NCBI GenBank assembly: GCA_020348925.1
Contig: CP070758.1
Location: 3,421,911-3,443,779, forward strand
Direction of reading: 5' to 3'
DNA length: 21,869 nucleotides
Source of the DNA: Gemmatimonadota bacterium
GTDB taxonomy: Bacteria; JBHIER01; G020348925
Position numbers and translations under genes: made by a program
The notes under the pieces: generated by a model
Databases searched by the model: none
The model's input: only the letters and a program-made list of their open reading frames with translations
What the model was told of the DNA's origin: nothing
Shown here: positions 1 to 7,581 of the stretch, in pieces
Numbering within the stretch: position 1 is the first letter of the stretch
How the letters are laid out: the number at the start of each line of letters is the position of its first letter

Positions 1-1
1 C

Positions 2-166
2 TGCTTCGGCCACTGGGTGGCCTTTGCGTTGGTGGCCATTTTCCGACCGAGGCTTTTTGAATCGTGGTGGTTACTGGACTATTTTTTAACGGCCCTTGTC
101 ATTTCCTGGCTGGGTGCATTTCAGTGGGTTGTGATGTGCTGGCTGATGCAGAAGACGGAGAAGTGA
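2..166 (+). CDS. C-terminal end of an unidentified membrane protein (partial)
   Basis: An open frame runs in from the window edge and ends at TGA 164-166, giving 54 residues. The start lies outside the window. The visible part is rich in Trp, Phe, Leu and Val. It has one hydrophobic stretch near residues 5-14 and a longer one near 22-49, followed by a short charged tail (QKTEK). This fits the last one or two membrane helices of an inner-membrane protein with a cytoplasmic tail. I do not recognise a family. No convincing terminator follows it, and the next gene has its own promoter. Confidence 0.5.
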   Translation, partial: CFGHWVAFALVAIFRPRLFESWWLLDYFLTALVISWLGAFQWVVMCWLMQKTEK

Positions 167-294
167 AGAATTGTCACGAGAAATCATCCTTCCGAACGGG
201 GGGATAATTCGAAGTGAAAACCCATTGAACTTCCTCACTGGCCCGATCAACCAAATACCCTGAATTGAAAATTTTGGAATAGTACAATTTCCCC

Positions 295-323
295 TTGACA
301 GAGGGCCGGTGTTTTGTTATACT
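295..323 (+). promoter_or_regulatory. Sigma-70-type promoter of the lpoB unit
   Basis: TTGACA (295-300), a 17-base spacer and TATACT (318-323) differ from the bacterial housekeeping consensus by one base. Transcription would start near 330, leaving a leader of about 80 bases before the lpoB ATG at 413. The 167-294 stretch before it shows nothing else that I can identify. Confidence 0.75.
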
Positions 324-412
324 CAGTCTGAACGTGTCCAAGAATTCGGCTGGCGAGGAAATGAGAAAGGACACAGAGTGGTGCGTTTGACCATATTCAG
401 AAAGGAGAGAAG

Positions 413-1009
413 ATGAAAAGGATAGCCTTGTTGGTTCTTGTTGTCGGATTGCTCTTCGCCTGCGGTTCGCAGAGGGTGGTGACGCGTCTCGACACCGATA
501 CCGTAACTGACCTGAGCGGCAACTGGAACGATACCGACGCCCGGTTGGTAGCCGAGGAGATGATTGCCGATTGCCTCTCCCGACCGTGGCTGATCGATTA
601 TGTCGAAGCGAAGGGGAAGAAACCTGTGGTGACGGTCGGCACGATCAGAAACAAGAGCTCCGAGCACATCGATACGGAGACTTTCACGACGGATTTTGAA
701 CGCGAACTCTTGAACTCGGGGAAGGTGAAATTCGTGGCCAGCAAAATTCAACGGGACGATGTCCGAGAAGAGCGCTACGATCAACAGGAGTTCGCTTCTG
801 ATGAGACAGTCAAGCGCTTTCGCGAGGAGACGGGCGCGGATTTCCTGCTCCTGGGGGCCATTAAGTCGATTATCGATCAAATTGAAGGGGAGAAGGTGAA
901 ATTCTATCAGACGGATCTCGAATTGATCGATATCGAGAACAACGAAAAAGCCTGGATCGGAACCAAGAAGATCAAGAAAGGGATTTCCCAGGGAGAATGG
1001 AAGCGGTAG
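413..1009 (+). CDS. lpoB: Penicillin-binding protein activator LpoB-like outer-membrane lipoprotein
   Basis: 198 residues starting at ATG after a strong GGAGAG-type ribosome site. The N-terminus is a lipoprotein signal peptide (MKRIALLVLVVGLLFAC) with Cys17 as the predicted lipidated residue and Gly18 after it, so outer-membrane sorting is plausible. The mature part matches the LpoB family in its general pattern: an early YVEAKGKKPVVTVGTIRN strand, a FERELLNSGKVKFV segment and a GADFLLLGAIKSI segment. In Enterobacteria LpoB spans the periplasm and stimulates the peptidoglycan synthase PBP1b; the same job here is inferred from the family. Seven bases separate it from the next lipoprotein gene, so the two are probably co-transcribed from the promoter at 295-323. 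No PBP gene lies in the window. Confidence 0.85.
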   Translation: MKRIALLVLVVGLLFACGSQRVVTRLDTDTVTDLSGNWNDTDARLVAEEMIADCLSRPWLIDYVEAKGKKPVVTVGTIRNKSSEHIDTETFTTDFERELLNSGKVKFVASKIQRDDVREERYDQQEFASDETVKRFREETGADFLLLGAIKSIIDQIEGEKVKFYQTDLELIDIENNEKAWIGTKKIKKGISQGEWKR

Positions 1010-1016
1010 GTCCAAC

Positions 1017-2426
1017 GTGCGACATCCATACAGGCAACGAACCCGTCTGTGGTGGTTTCTTGCTCTCCTCGTTTTCCTCGGATGCAGTTTCCTGGCCACC
1101 CGCAAAGGATTCTATGAACCCATAACCGCGGATCTCCAGTCCGGGAAATACGAGTCTGCGGTCCAAAAAATAGAAGCAGCCAAAGACTCGAAAAAATTTG
1201 CCGAGAAAGATCGGTTTCTCTATTTCATCGATTCCGGTCTGGCCCATTTCTACGCCTCCCAATACGACATCAGCAACACGAAGCTCACCCTGGCCGAGAA
1301 TGCGGCAGAGGAACTCTTCACCAAGAGCGTCTCCCGCACGGCGGCCTCACTCCTTCTGAACGATAACGTTTTGGAATACCCCGGTGAGGACTACGAAGTG
1401 CTCTATACTAATCTCTTTAAAGCCCTCAACTATTTAGAGTTAAAAAAATTCGATGATGCTTTTGTTGAGATTCGACGGGCAAATTTGAAACTCGAGCTCC
1501 TCGAGCAGAAGTACGCCGTGGCCGCTGAAAAACTCCAGCGCTCTTCTCCTGACGATGCGGAGGAGGTACGTTTGAAGTACGATGTCAAGAAGGTCAGATT
1601 CCACAATGATGCCTTTGCCCGGTACATGAGCATGCACATGTATGCTGCCGACGGGATGTTGGACGATGCCCGGATCGACTACGACTGGCTCCACGATGCT
1701 TTTGTCTCCCAGTCCCACGTGTACAGCTTTCCTGTGCCTGATGTGAAATACACCTCCACCGGGAAGGCCATCCTCAGCGTGGTTGCCATGGCCGGTTTGT
1801 CCCCTGTGAAAGAAGCTTTGAACCTCCGGATTCGGACGGACAAGGATCTCGATCTCGTCCAGGTGTTGTACGACGGACCGGGAAGAGGGGATGAGGAATA
1901 CGGTCACTTTCCGTTACAGGTTTCGGAGGATTACTATTTCAAGTTCGCCATTCCGGTTATTGCCTCGCGACCATCGTTCATCGATCGAATCCGAATTCTC
2001 GTTGACGGAGAGCCTGCGGGTGAACTGGGACTCCTGGAGGACGTGGGAAAGGTGGCCCAAGAGACCTTTGAGGCCAAGAAATCACTCATCTATGTTCGCT
2101 CCGTGGCAAGAGCCGTCGCAAAGGGACTGGCAGCCCACGAGCTGAAAGAGGAAGCGGATAAAAAGACGGAGAACAAATTGGCCCGCTGGTTGAAAAAAGC
2201 CGCCATCGATGTCGGCACGGACATCATCGAGAACGCCGACCTGCGCTGTTCGCGCCTGCTGCCAGGTCGCATCCTCATCGGCGATTTCGAGATCGAGCCG
2301 GGGACCTACACAATCTCTGTGGAGTTTCTTGACCAAACTGGGGCTCCGCTTCACCGTTCGGACTACCCTCACTTCCCCGTGAAAAGAGGGGCTTTCAACC
2401 TCATTAAGTCTTTCTCTTTGAATTAG
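1017..2426 (+). CDS. COG3014-like lipoprotein, partner of lpoB
   Basis: 469 residues from a GTG start seven bases after lpoB; the next in-frame Met is far inside, so GTG is the only sensible start, although its ribosome site is weak. A hydrophobic N-terminus (about residues 11-22) ends in LGC, giving a predicted lipidated Cys23. Residues about 35-230 look helical and TPR-like (ADLQSGKYESAVQKIEAAK; LFKALNYLELKKFDDAFVEI). A C-terminal part contains a conserved-looking ADLRCSRLLPGRILIG stretch followed by PGTYTISVEF. This matches what I know of COG3014, an uncharacterised family often found beside LpoB. The pairing suggests an envelope role, perhaps in peptidoglycan synthesis, but no biochemical function is known to me. 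Confidence 0.7.
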   Translation: MRHPYRQRTRLWWFLALLVFLGCSFLATRKGFYEPITADLQSGKYESAVQKIEAAKDSKKFAEKDRFLYFIDSGLAHFYASQYDISNTKLTLAENAAEELFTKSVSRTAASLLLNDNVLEYPGEDYEVLYTNLFKALNYLELKKFDDAFVEIRRANLKLELLEQKYAVAAEKLQRSSPDDAEEVRLKYDVKKVRFHNDAFARYMSMHMYAADGMLDDARIDYDWLHDAFVSQSHVYSFPVPDVKYTSTGKAILSVVAMAGLSPVKEALNLRIRTDKDLDLVQVLYDGPGRGDEEYGHFPLQVSEDYYFKFAIPVIASRPSFIDRIRILVDGEPAGELGLLEDVGKVAQETFEAKKSLIYVRSVARAVAKGLAAHELKEEADKKTENKLARWLKKAAIDVGTDIIENADLRCSRLLPGRILIGDFEIEPGTYTISVEFLDQTGAPLHRSDYPHFPVKRGAFNLIKSFSLN

Positions 2427-2613
2427 CGAAGGAAGACGAGACGTTTCTAAGATAAGGGCGTACTTCTTTTCTCATAGAGATGAGGGTCGTATCGGAGAAG
2501 ATACAAAGGTTTGCCTTACGACACCATGATCGTTGCGAGGGTCCAGGATTCCGTGAAAAAAAATGATTCCTCAGGAAAACTGTTTTGCATTACGGAAAAA
2601 AATAAAAAAGATT

Positions 2614-5505
2614 ATGATCAAATTTCGATACCTTTCTGCTGTCCTGTGCCTGAGTATAGTCATATCAACCGAAACAACTGCTCAGCTTGGAGTTCCACCC
2701 GGACTCGCATGGCGGACAATGGAAACCGAACATTTTTTCGTTCATTACCCGACGACGCATGCTGCGCTTGCACAGAAAGTCGCCTTGAAAGCCGAAGGAG
2801 TACACGCCCTGTGCACTTCCGTCTTAAGACATGTTCCCTCGGAAAAAACACATATTGTGCTCAGTGATTACAGTGACGTATTATTCGGTGCCACCACGTT
2901 CGTGTTCTACAATGCCATATACCTTTCACCCACCCAGTGCACATTAGGCATCGGTCATTACGATGATTTTTTAAGTTTTGTCCTTCTCCATGAATACTGC
3001 CATGTCATCGATATGGATATGATTGGCGGCATTCCAGAGATCATCCGAACACTCCTGGGACGACTCTACACTCCGAACATGCTTTGTCCAATCTGGATGA
3101 TCGAGGGCTTCGCAACATTTTTCGAAACGGAACTGACAAATGGCGGACGAGGTATCGATCCCCTCTACGATATGTACCTCCGAATGGCCTTTCTGGAAAA
3201 TAAGGTTCATCATCTCGATCAAAACGGTCCTTACGTAGATACATGGCCGGGAGGAGTGACGCCATATCTTTACGGAGAATCATTGTATCGGTATATGGCG
3301 AAAGAGGATATTGATAAAATTGTTCGCTTTCGCCAGGCCAACAGTGAAAAATTGTGGCCGTTTTCTTTTGAAGGAAATCTCTCGTATTATTGGGATGGCT
3401 CGATTCAAAGGAAATACGAGCACTGGAAACTTGATCTGCATCAAAAATACGAACGTCAAAAAAGAGAGATTGAGCGGAAAGGCATAACATCTGTCGAACA
3501 GTTGACCAACGTCGGATACGATACGTGGGGACTTGAATGGACCCGGGATGACAAAGAAATCCTGTTCTTCAATAGCACCTATGATGCCCACGCATACATT
3601 AAAAGTGTCGATGTCCAGTCAAAAGTTGTGAAAACGATGGCTCCGGTAAACGGCCATCTTCCACAACTTTCTTTGGATTCTCAGGGGCGGAATTTATATT
3701 TCTCGCAATTTGAAATGTACGATAAAAATGCGCTCTACTCGGATGTCTATTGCTTGGAAATGAAGACGAAAAAAGTCCGTCGCATGACGAAGAAGCACCG
3801 TGCCTTTCATCCCAGCGTTGACAGGTTCGGCAACATGGTGTATATAGTTCAGAAACGTGGGCAGACGAATCTCTGTTTACAAAAAGAAGGGGATGAAGAA
3901 GTTGTGTTGATAGAGGGCGCTGATGAGACGTACTTCTTTGCTCCACAATTTTCACCGGAAGGGAATGCGGTTGCGCTCCCCGTCTGGCAGAGGGGTGGAT
4001 TGATGGATCTCTGGATATATCAATTTGAGGACAGTTCATTCTTCTCCTTGTGCGAAGATGAAGCGTGGGATATCACGCCATCCTGGTCACCCGACGGGAG
4101 ATTTATTCTGTTTTCATCGGATAGAACAGGCGTCTTCAACATTTTTGCCTATCATATTCGCGATGGTGCATTTTTCCAAATTACGAACGTCGTGGGCGGA
4201 GCGTTTTACCCTCGAGTTTCTCATGACGGACAAAAAATTGCCTTCGTCGGTTACCATTCGAATGGATTTGATGTCTCCGTGATGGACATGCCGGATATTG
4301 AAAATCTAACCTCTTTTCGTCTCGAGGACAATGGTGCTCACAAGGGAGATCATTTCGTATACGGTTATAAAAAGAGTTCATCCGCCTTCATAAAGAATAC
4401 TTCAATACCAACGATTCTCACTCCTGGTGTCCCAGTGAGGAAATACAACCCGCTTCAAACACTTTTCAAGCCAATTCGCTTTCCGTTTTTATCTGTCGAT
4501 GATACGAGCGGTGTTTTGGGAATATTTCTGTTGGGGAAAGATGTGTTGAATCAACATTTTTACACGGTCCTCGCTTCGTACAGTCTCGGGCACAAGCGTC
4601 CGATATACAGCATTGATTATCTCAACTCGCAGTGGTACCCCAATGTCTTATTCCATGCTGAGGATCTCATACTGCCCCGTGACCTGGATGCTCCGTTGAG
4701 AAATGATGACAGCGAATTTTATTGGGAACGCGTTCAAAAGTACGCCATCGGTATTGAATTGCCATTTGTAAAAATTGACCGGAAATTTTCTGTCCAAGCA
4801 GGACTTGGTCTGTCAAAATATACGGATGCTGAAGGAGAATTTCCGTCGGAAAACAGTCCCTATTTTCAGGGACAATTGGGTTATTCCTACGGCACTCTTA
4901 GATATTCAAGTGCTCGTCGATACCCACGATACATAAGTTATGAAGAGGGTATCTCTGTTGAGACCGGATTCGAACGATATGACAAAGCGCTCTCAAGCGA
5001 TCATACCTTTTCTCTGGGAAAACTGTCGATTCAGAAATATATTCGAGTGCCTGGTACCCGGCATCATGTCCTCTTTACAGGGTTCGGTGTCCACTCGACC
5101 GATATTCAAAACACAAGAAATTCATTATCGATTTTGTCCAAATCCATCAGAGGATTTGTGGATGTCGACTGGCGAAAAAGAGCCTATGAGAGTACGCTAG
5201 AATATCGCGTGCAACTCATGAATGTCGAAAGGGGCTATGGAACGTGGCCCGTTTATCTGAGACAAATCCATAGTTCACTGTTTACAGACTATCTATACTA
5301 TTTTGATACACAGAGAACTGCGAACGAATTGGCTTCATCTGGAATCGAGCTCTCTGTTGATTTCCTGGTGGGGTACTTGATCCCAGTGACGCTATCCTTC
5401 GGTTACGCGCACCCCTGGAAAGGAGACGACAGCTTCTTTCATTCAAGAGTGTACTGGAACGTCAACCTCAGTCTGGGAGGTCTGTCTCATGCGTCTTCAC
5501 GATGA
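2614..5505 (+). CDS. Secreted zinc peptidase-like protein with TolB-type propeller and C-terminal barrel-like domain
   Basis: 963 residues from ATG 2614. An in-frame ATG at 2563 would add 17 residues, but the 2614 start places a normal signal peptide (MIKFRYLSAVLCLSIVIS) at the N-terminus; neither start has a strong ribosome site. Residues about 35-210 form a gluzincin-like domain: HEYCH (126-130) and, about 35 residues later, WMIEGFATFFE, whose first Glu (164) would be the third zinc ligand. Residues about 290-610 carry beta-propeller repeats of the TolB/PD40 kind (SWSPDGRFILFSS; RVSHDGQKIAFVG). From about 640 to the end there are alternating aromatic/polar strands (YTVLASYSLG; YWNVNLSLGG) resembling an outer-membrane barrel. 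I recognise no named protein with this order. The gene is visibly more AT-rich than lpoB or smc. The stop overlaps a small ORF leading to bioY. A function in periplasmic or surface proteolysis is inference. Confidence 0.75.
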   Translation: MIKFRYLSAVLCLSIVISTETTAQLGVPPGLAWRTMETEHFFVHYPTTHAALAQKVALKAEGVHALCTSVLRHVPSEKTHIVLSDYSDVLFGATTFVFYNAIYLSPTQCTLGIGHYDDFLSFVLLHEYCHVIDMDMIGGIPEIIRTLLGRLYTPNMLCPIWMIEGFATFFETELTNGGRGIDPLYDMYLRMAFLENKVHHLDQNGPYVDTWPGGVTPYLYGESLYRYMAKEDIDKIVRFRQANSEKLWPFSFEGNLSYYWDGSIQRKYEHWKLDLHQKYERQKREIERKGITSVEQLTNVGYDTWGLEWTRDDKEILFFNSTYDAHAYIKSVDVQSKVVKTMAPVNGHLPQLSLDSQGRNLYFSQFEMYDKNALYSDVYCLEMKTKKVRRMTKKHRAFHPSVDRFGNMVYIVQKRGQTNLCLQKEGDEEVVLIEGADETYFFAPQFSPEGNAVALPVWQRGGLMDLWIYQFEDSSFFSLCEDEAWDITPSWSPDGRFILFSSDRTGVFNIFAYHIRDGAFFQITNVVGGAFYPRVSHDGQKIAFVGYHSNGFDVSVMDMPDIENLTSFRLEDNGAHKGDHFVYGYKKSSSAFIKNTSIPTILTPGVPVRKYNPLQTLFKPIRFPFLSVDDTSGVLGIFLLGKDVLNQHFYTVLASYSLGHKRPIYSIDYLNSQWYPNVLFHAEDLILPRDLDAPLRNDDSEFYWERVQKYAIGIELPFVKIDRKFSVQAGLGLSKYTDAEGEFPSENSPYFQGQLGYSYGTLRYSSARRYPRYISYEEGISVETGFERYDKALSSDHTFSLGKLSIQKYIRVPGTRHHVLFTGFGVHSTDIQNTRNSLSILSKSIRGFVDVDWRKRAYESTLEYRVQLMNVERGYGTWPVYLRQIHSSLFTDYLYYFDTQRTANELASSGIELSVDFLVGYLIPVTLSFGYAHPWKGDDSFFHSRVYWNVNLSLGGLSHASSR

Positions 5506-5657
5506 TATGTGCAGAGGGTCCGACCGGACGAACAGAAAATGTTTCGTCGCGTGAATTTGTGAGTACAGAGTTCCGTTTCTTCGGAGTGATTTTCAGCATG
5601 GACGGCGCGAAGGCGTGGCCTCAGGAAAGAGAAAAAGAAGCAACAAGAGGGGATTAA
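5502..5657 (+). CDS. Possible 51-residue ORF bridging the peptidase gene and bioY
   Basis: ATG 5502-5504 overlaps the stop of the preceding gene as ATGA, and the ORF ends at TAA 5655-5657, three bases before the bioY TTG. It therefore fills the whole intergenic gap in one open frame. The product begins MICAEGPTGR, has a hydrophobic centre (FRFFGVIFSM) and ends in a charged tail (QEREKEATRGD). I recognise no family. Its tail also contains the bioY ribosome site. It may be a real coupled microprotein, a translational bridge, or a chance open frame in 155 bases. Confidence 0.25.
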   Translation: MICAEGPTGRTENVSSREFVSTEFRFFGVIFSMDGAKAWPQEREKEATRGD

Positions 5658-5660
5658 GCC

Positions 5661-6245
5661 TTGATACAACACGATTCACAGGAGAGAAAAGGAAAAATCG
5701 CCACACGGCATCTTGTAGCGGTTGCTTTCTTTGTGGCATTGACGGCAGTTGGGGCGAAAATAGAGATACCTCTGCCGTATGTCCCCTTCACCCTGCAGAC
5801 TCTCTTCGTCCTGTTGGCCGGGATGCTTTTAGGCTCACGACTCGGAGCTTTGAGCCAACTGATGTATCTGGTCATAGGTCTTATAGGTGTGCCGGTGTTT
5901 GCCAGGGGTGGGGGCGTGGGCTATATACTCCAACCGACCTTCGGCTATCTTGTCGGCTTTGTGCCAGCTGCCTATGTGGTCGGAGCGCTCGTCGAGGGAA
6001 AAAAAGAAATCCGCTTTTTTTACGCTCTCGTGACTTCGCTCTGCGGTCTCCTGATTGTATATCTGTTCGGCCTCACATATCTGTGGATCTGCACAAACTT
6101 CATTCTCGGTAAAGATCTGAATCTGATGCAAACGGTAAAAGTCGGTTTTCTTCTCCTGCTCCCCGGGGCGGCTGTGAAGGCGGTTTCTTCGGCTCTTATT
6201 GGGATCGAGGTCCGCAGACGATTGATGAACATTGTTCGAATGTAA
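5661..6245 (+). CDS. bioY: Biotin transporter, substrate-binding membrane (S) component BioY
   Basis: 194 residues. The TTG start at 5661 is supported by a GAGGGG ribosome site about eight bases upstream; there is no better ATG. The family core is clear: PLPYVPFTLQTLFVLLAGML followed by LGSRLGALSQLMYLVIGLIG, GVPVFARGGGVGYILQPTFG and a YLVGFVPAAYVVG helix. About six membrane helices are predicted, the usual BioY fold and length. BioY binds biotin in the cytoplasmic membrane and works alone or with the ECF module BioM/BioN, neither of which is in the window. No BirA-type operator was recognised. The window also encodes a biotin carrier protein and biotin carboxylase, obvious users of the imported vitamin. 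Confidence 0.92.
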   Translation: MIQHDSQERKGKIATRHLVAVAFFVALTAVGAKIEIPLPYVPFTLQTLFVLLAGMLLGSRLGALSQLMYLVIGLIGVPVFARGGGVGYILQPTFGYLVGFVPAAYVVGALVEGKKEIRFFYALVTSLCGLLIVYLFGLTYLWICTNFILGKDLNLMQTVKVGFLLLLPGAAVKAVSSALIGIEVRRRLMNIVRM

Positions 6246-6315
6246 AACGGACCGTGCGGAGGACGGTGCGTGGTGTCGGTGGTTCGTACGGAACGGAGAG
6301 GGGAAGGAGGGAAAC

Positions 6316-7317
6316 CTATAAAAGCGCACTCACCGTGATACGATGAACGAAGCCAAGTTCCCCAAAGGAGGATAAGGCGTAATCGAGGGTATAGGAACGA
6401 AGATTGAGCCCAAAACCTCCGGTGAAACCGACAAAGGTGTCTTTGCTGCTGCCCACTTTGAGATCCGAACTGTTCACCCTGTAACCCATCCTGAAATGAA
6501 GGAGATCGTTCGGGGTCACTTCCGTCCCGAGGTTGAATTTGAAATTCGGTTCGTCGAGGTCCACGGGTCTGGCCAAGTCGATCGATTTGTTTATATCGAG
6601 GGCGATCAAAATTGGGAGATGGGCCAGTCGTAAGCCACCACCGAGTTTGAGATTTGCCGGAAGATCGTCTTTGTGGTCGTCGGTGAATCCGTTCAGAGTT
6701 GTTCCCAGATTCTGGAAAGCAGCGCCGACCGTTAATCCGGCCTCTACAGGAAGATGGTACTGGAAACCGAAGCTGAAGGCGACAGCTGTGGCAGAGTATT
6801 GATCGATACTCTCGCGGATGAGAGGATAAAGGGTTGCACCAACTGATATTTCATCGGTAACCAATCGTCCGTAACTCAGACCAATGGCGATATCATGAGC
6901 TCCGAAGGAACCACCGTGTTCAATTTGACCAGTGGTTTCATTGAAGTCAATCTGATCAATATTGCCGTAGTTCACGTATTGTACCGTGATCCCAAAGACG
7001 CCCATGTTTTTGTACGGCTGGGTATACCCGATGAATCCCGATTGGATGTCCAATAAGTAATTGCGGTAGGTCGCAGTGGCTTGTTTCGCCTCGATCCAGG
7101 CCAAGCCGGAAGGATTCCAATAGGAACAATGAATATCGCCCCGCACCCCGGCGAAGGCACCGCCCATGGCAACCGGGCGAGCCCCTGCCCCGATTTTCAA
7201 GAAGCCATACCCCGTCGTTCCCGCTTTCGAATCAATGTCTGAGCATAACACAGGTTGGGATATAAGAGTTACCGCGAGAGCTGTCAAGACAAGTGCAACA
7301 AAAAAGACTGAGCGCAT
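6316..7317 (-). CDS. PorV/PorQ-type outer-membrane beta-barrel protein
   Basis: 333 residues from the ATG at 7317, chosen because AGGAGA lies six bases upstream; a longer frame begins at 7344 without such a site. A signal peptide (MRSVFFVALVLTALAVTLIS, then QPVLCS) precedes GYGFLKIGAGARPVAMGGAF and SYWNPSGLAWI, both characteristic of PorV/PorQ/UPF0164 proteins. The rest is a run of amphipathic strands ending in a short aromatic-hydrophobic terminus (ITVSALL). These are FadL-like outer-membrane barrels. PorV helps type IX secretion in Bacteroidota, but relatives without a known role are common across FCB phyla and no other type IX gene is visible here. It has its own promoter (7388-7416) and converges on bioY with 70 bases between them, where I see no convincing terminator. 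Confidence 0.85.
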   Translation of the reverse strand: MRSVFFVALVLTALAVTLISQPVLCSDIDSKAGTTGYGFLKIGAGARPVAMGGAFAGVRGDIHCSYWNPSGLAWIEAKQATATYRNYLLDIQSGFIGYTQPYKNMGVFGITVQYVNYGNIDQIDFNETTGQIEHGGSFGAHDIAIGLSYGRLVTDEISVGATLYPLIRESIDQYSATAVAFSFGFQYHLPVEAGLTVGAAFQNLGTTLNGFTDDHKDDLPANLKLGGGLRLAHLPILIALDINKSIDLARPVDLDEPNFKFNLGTEVTPNDLLHFRMGYRVNSSDLKVGSSKDTFVGFTGGFGLNLRSYTLDYALSSFGELGFVHRITVSALL

Positions 7318-7387
7318 AATTTTCTCCTGTACTGAATCACACATGATACATCAAAAGAACGCCCGGCTCGAACCGAAGTTCCCCGAA

Positions 7388-7416
7388 AGTATAACGTTCC
7401 AAAATGCGCAAGTCAA
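7388..7416 (-). promoter_or_regulatory. Sigma-70-type promoter of the PorV/PorQ-type gene
   Basis: Read on the minus strand: TTGACT (7416-7411), 17-base spacer, TATACT (7393-7388). The start point would be near 7381, about 65 bases before the ATG at 7317. The -10 hexamer and spacer length match the lpoB promoter. Confidence 0.7.
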
Positions 7417-7503
7417 GAAATTTTTATAAGATAGCAAACTATACGGTGAGCCATCGGGGCATCCCTTCCTGCGGCGTTTTTTTCCCACACTGTTAAAAAA
7501 TGC

Positions 7504-7532
7504 TTGACTTTCCATACTATACATTGTATTTT
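7504..7532 (+). promoter_or_regulatory. Candidate smc promoter
   Basis: TTGACT (7504-7509), 17-base spacer, TATTTT (7527-7532), ending 49 bases before the smc ATG. The -10 is only a partial match, and a TATACA a few bases upstream is an alternative. Together with the opposite-facing promoter at 7388-7416 it makes this a divergent promoter region. Confidence 0.4.
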
Positions 7533-7581
7533 GAAGTTCCAATAGACCCAAGGTGTTGTGTTTCTATGAGAAAAGAGTAAA

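Noticed and set aside
323-1105. A 260-codon minus-strand open frame across lpoB
   Set aside because: It lies opposite lpoB, which has a promoter, ribosome site and lipoprotein signal. The minus-strand translation has no recognisable domain and is typical of antisense shadow frames in GC-rich genes.
6246-6315. Terminator between bioY and the convergent PorV/PorQ-type gene
   Set aside because: Only 4-5 bp inverted arms (for example ACCGT/ACGGT) without a T-run were found; not enough to call.
7318-7344. Nine extra N-terminal residues on the PorV/PorQ-type protein
   Set aside because: AGGAGA is placed correctly for ATG 7317, which also starts a normal signal peptide.
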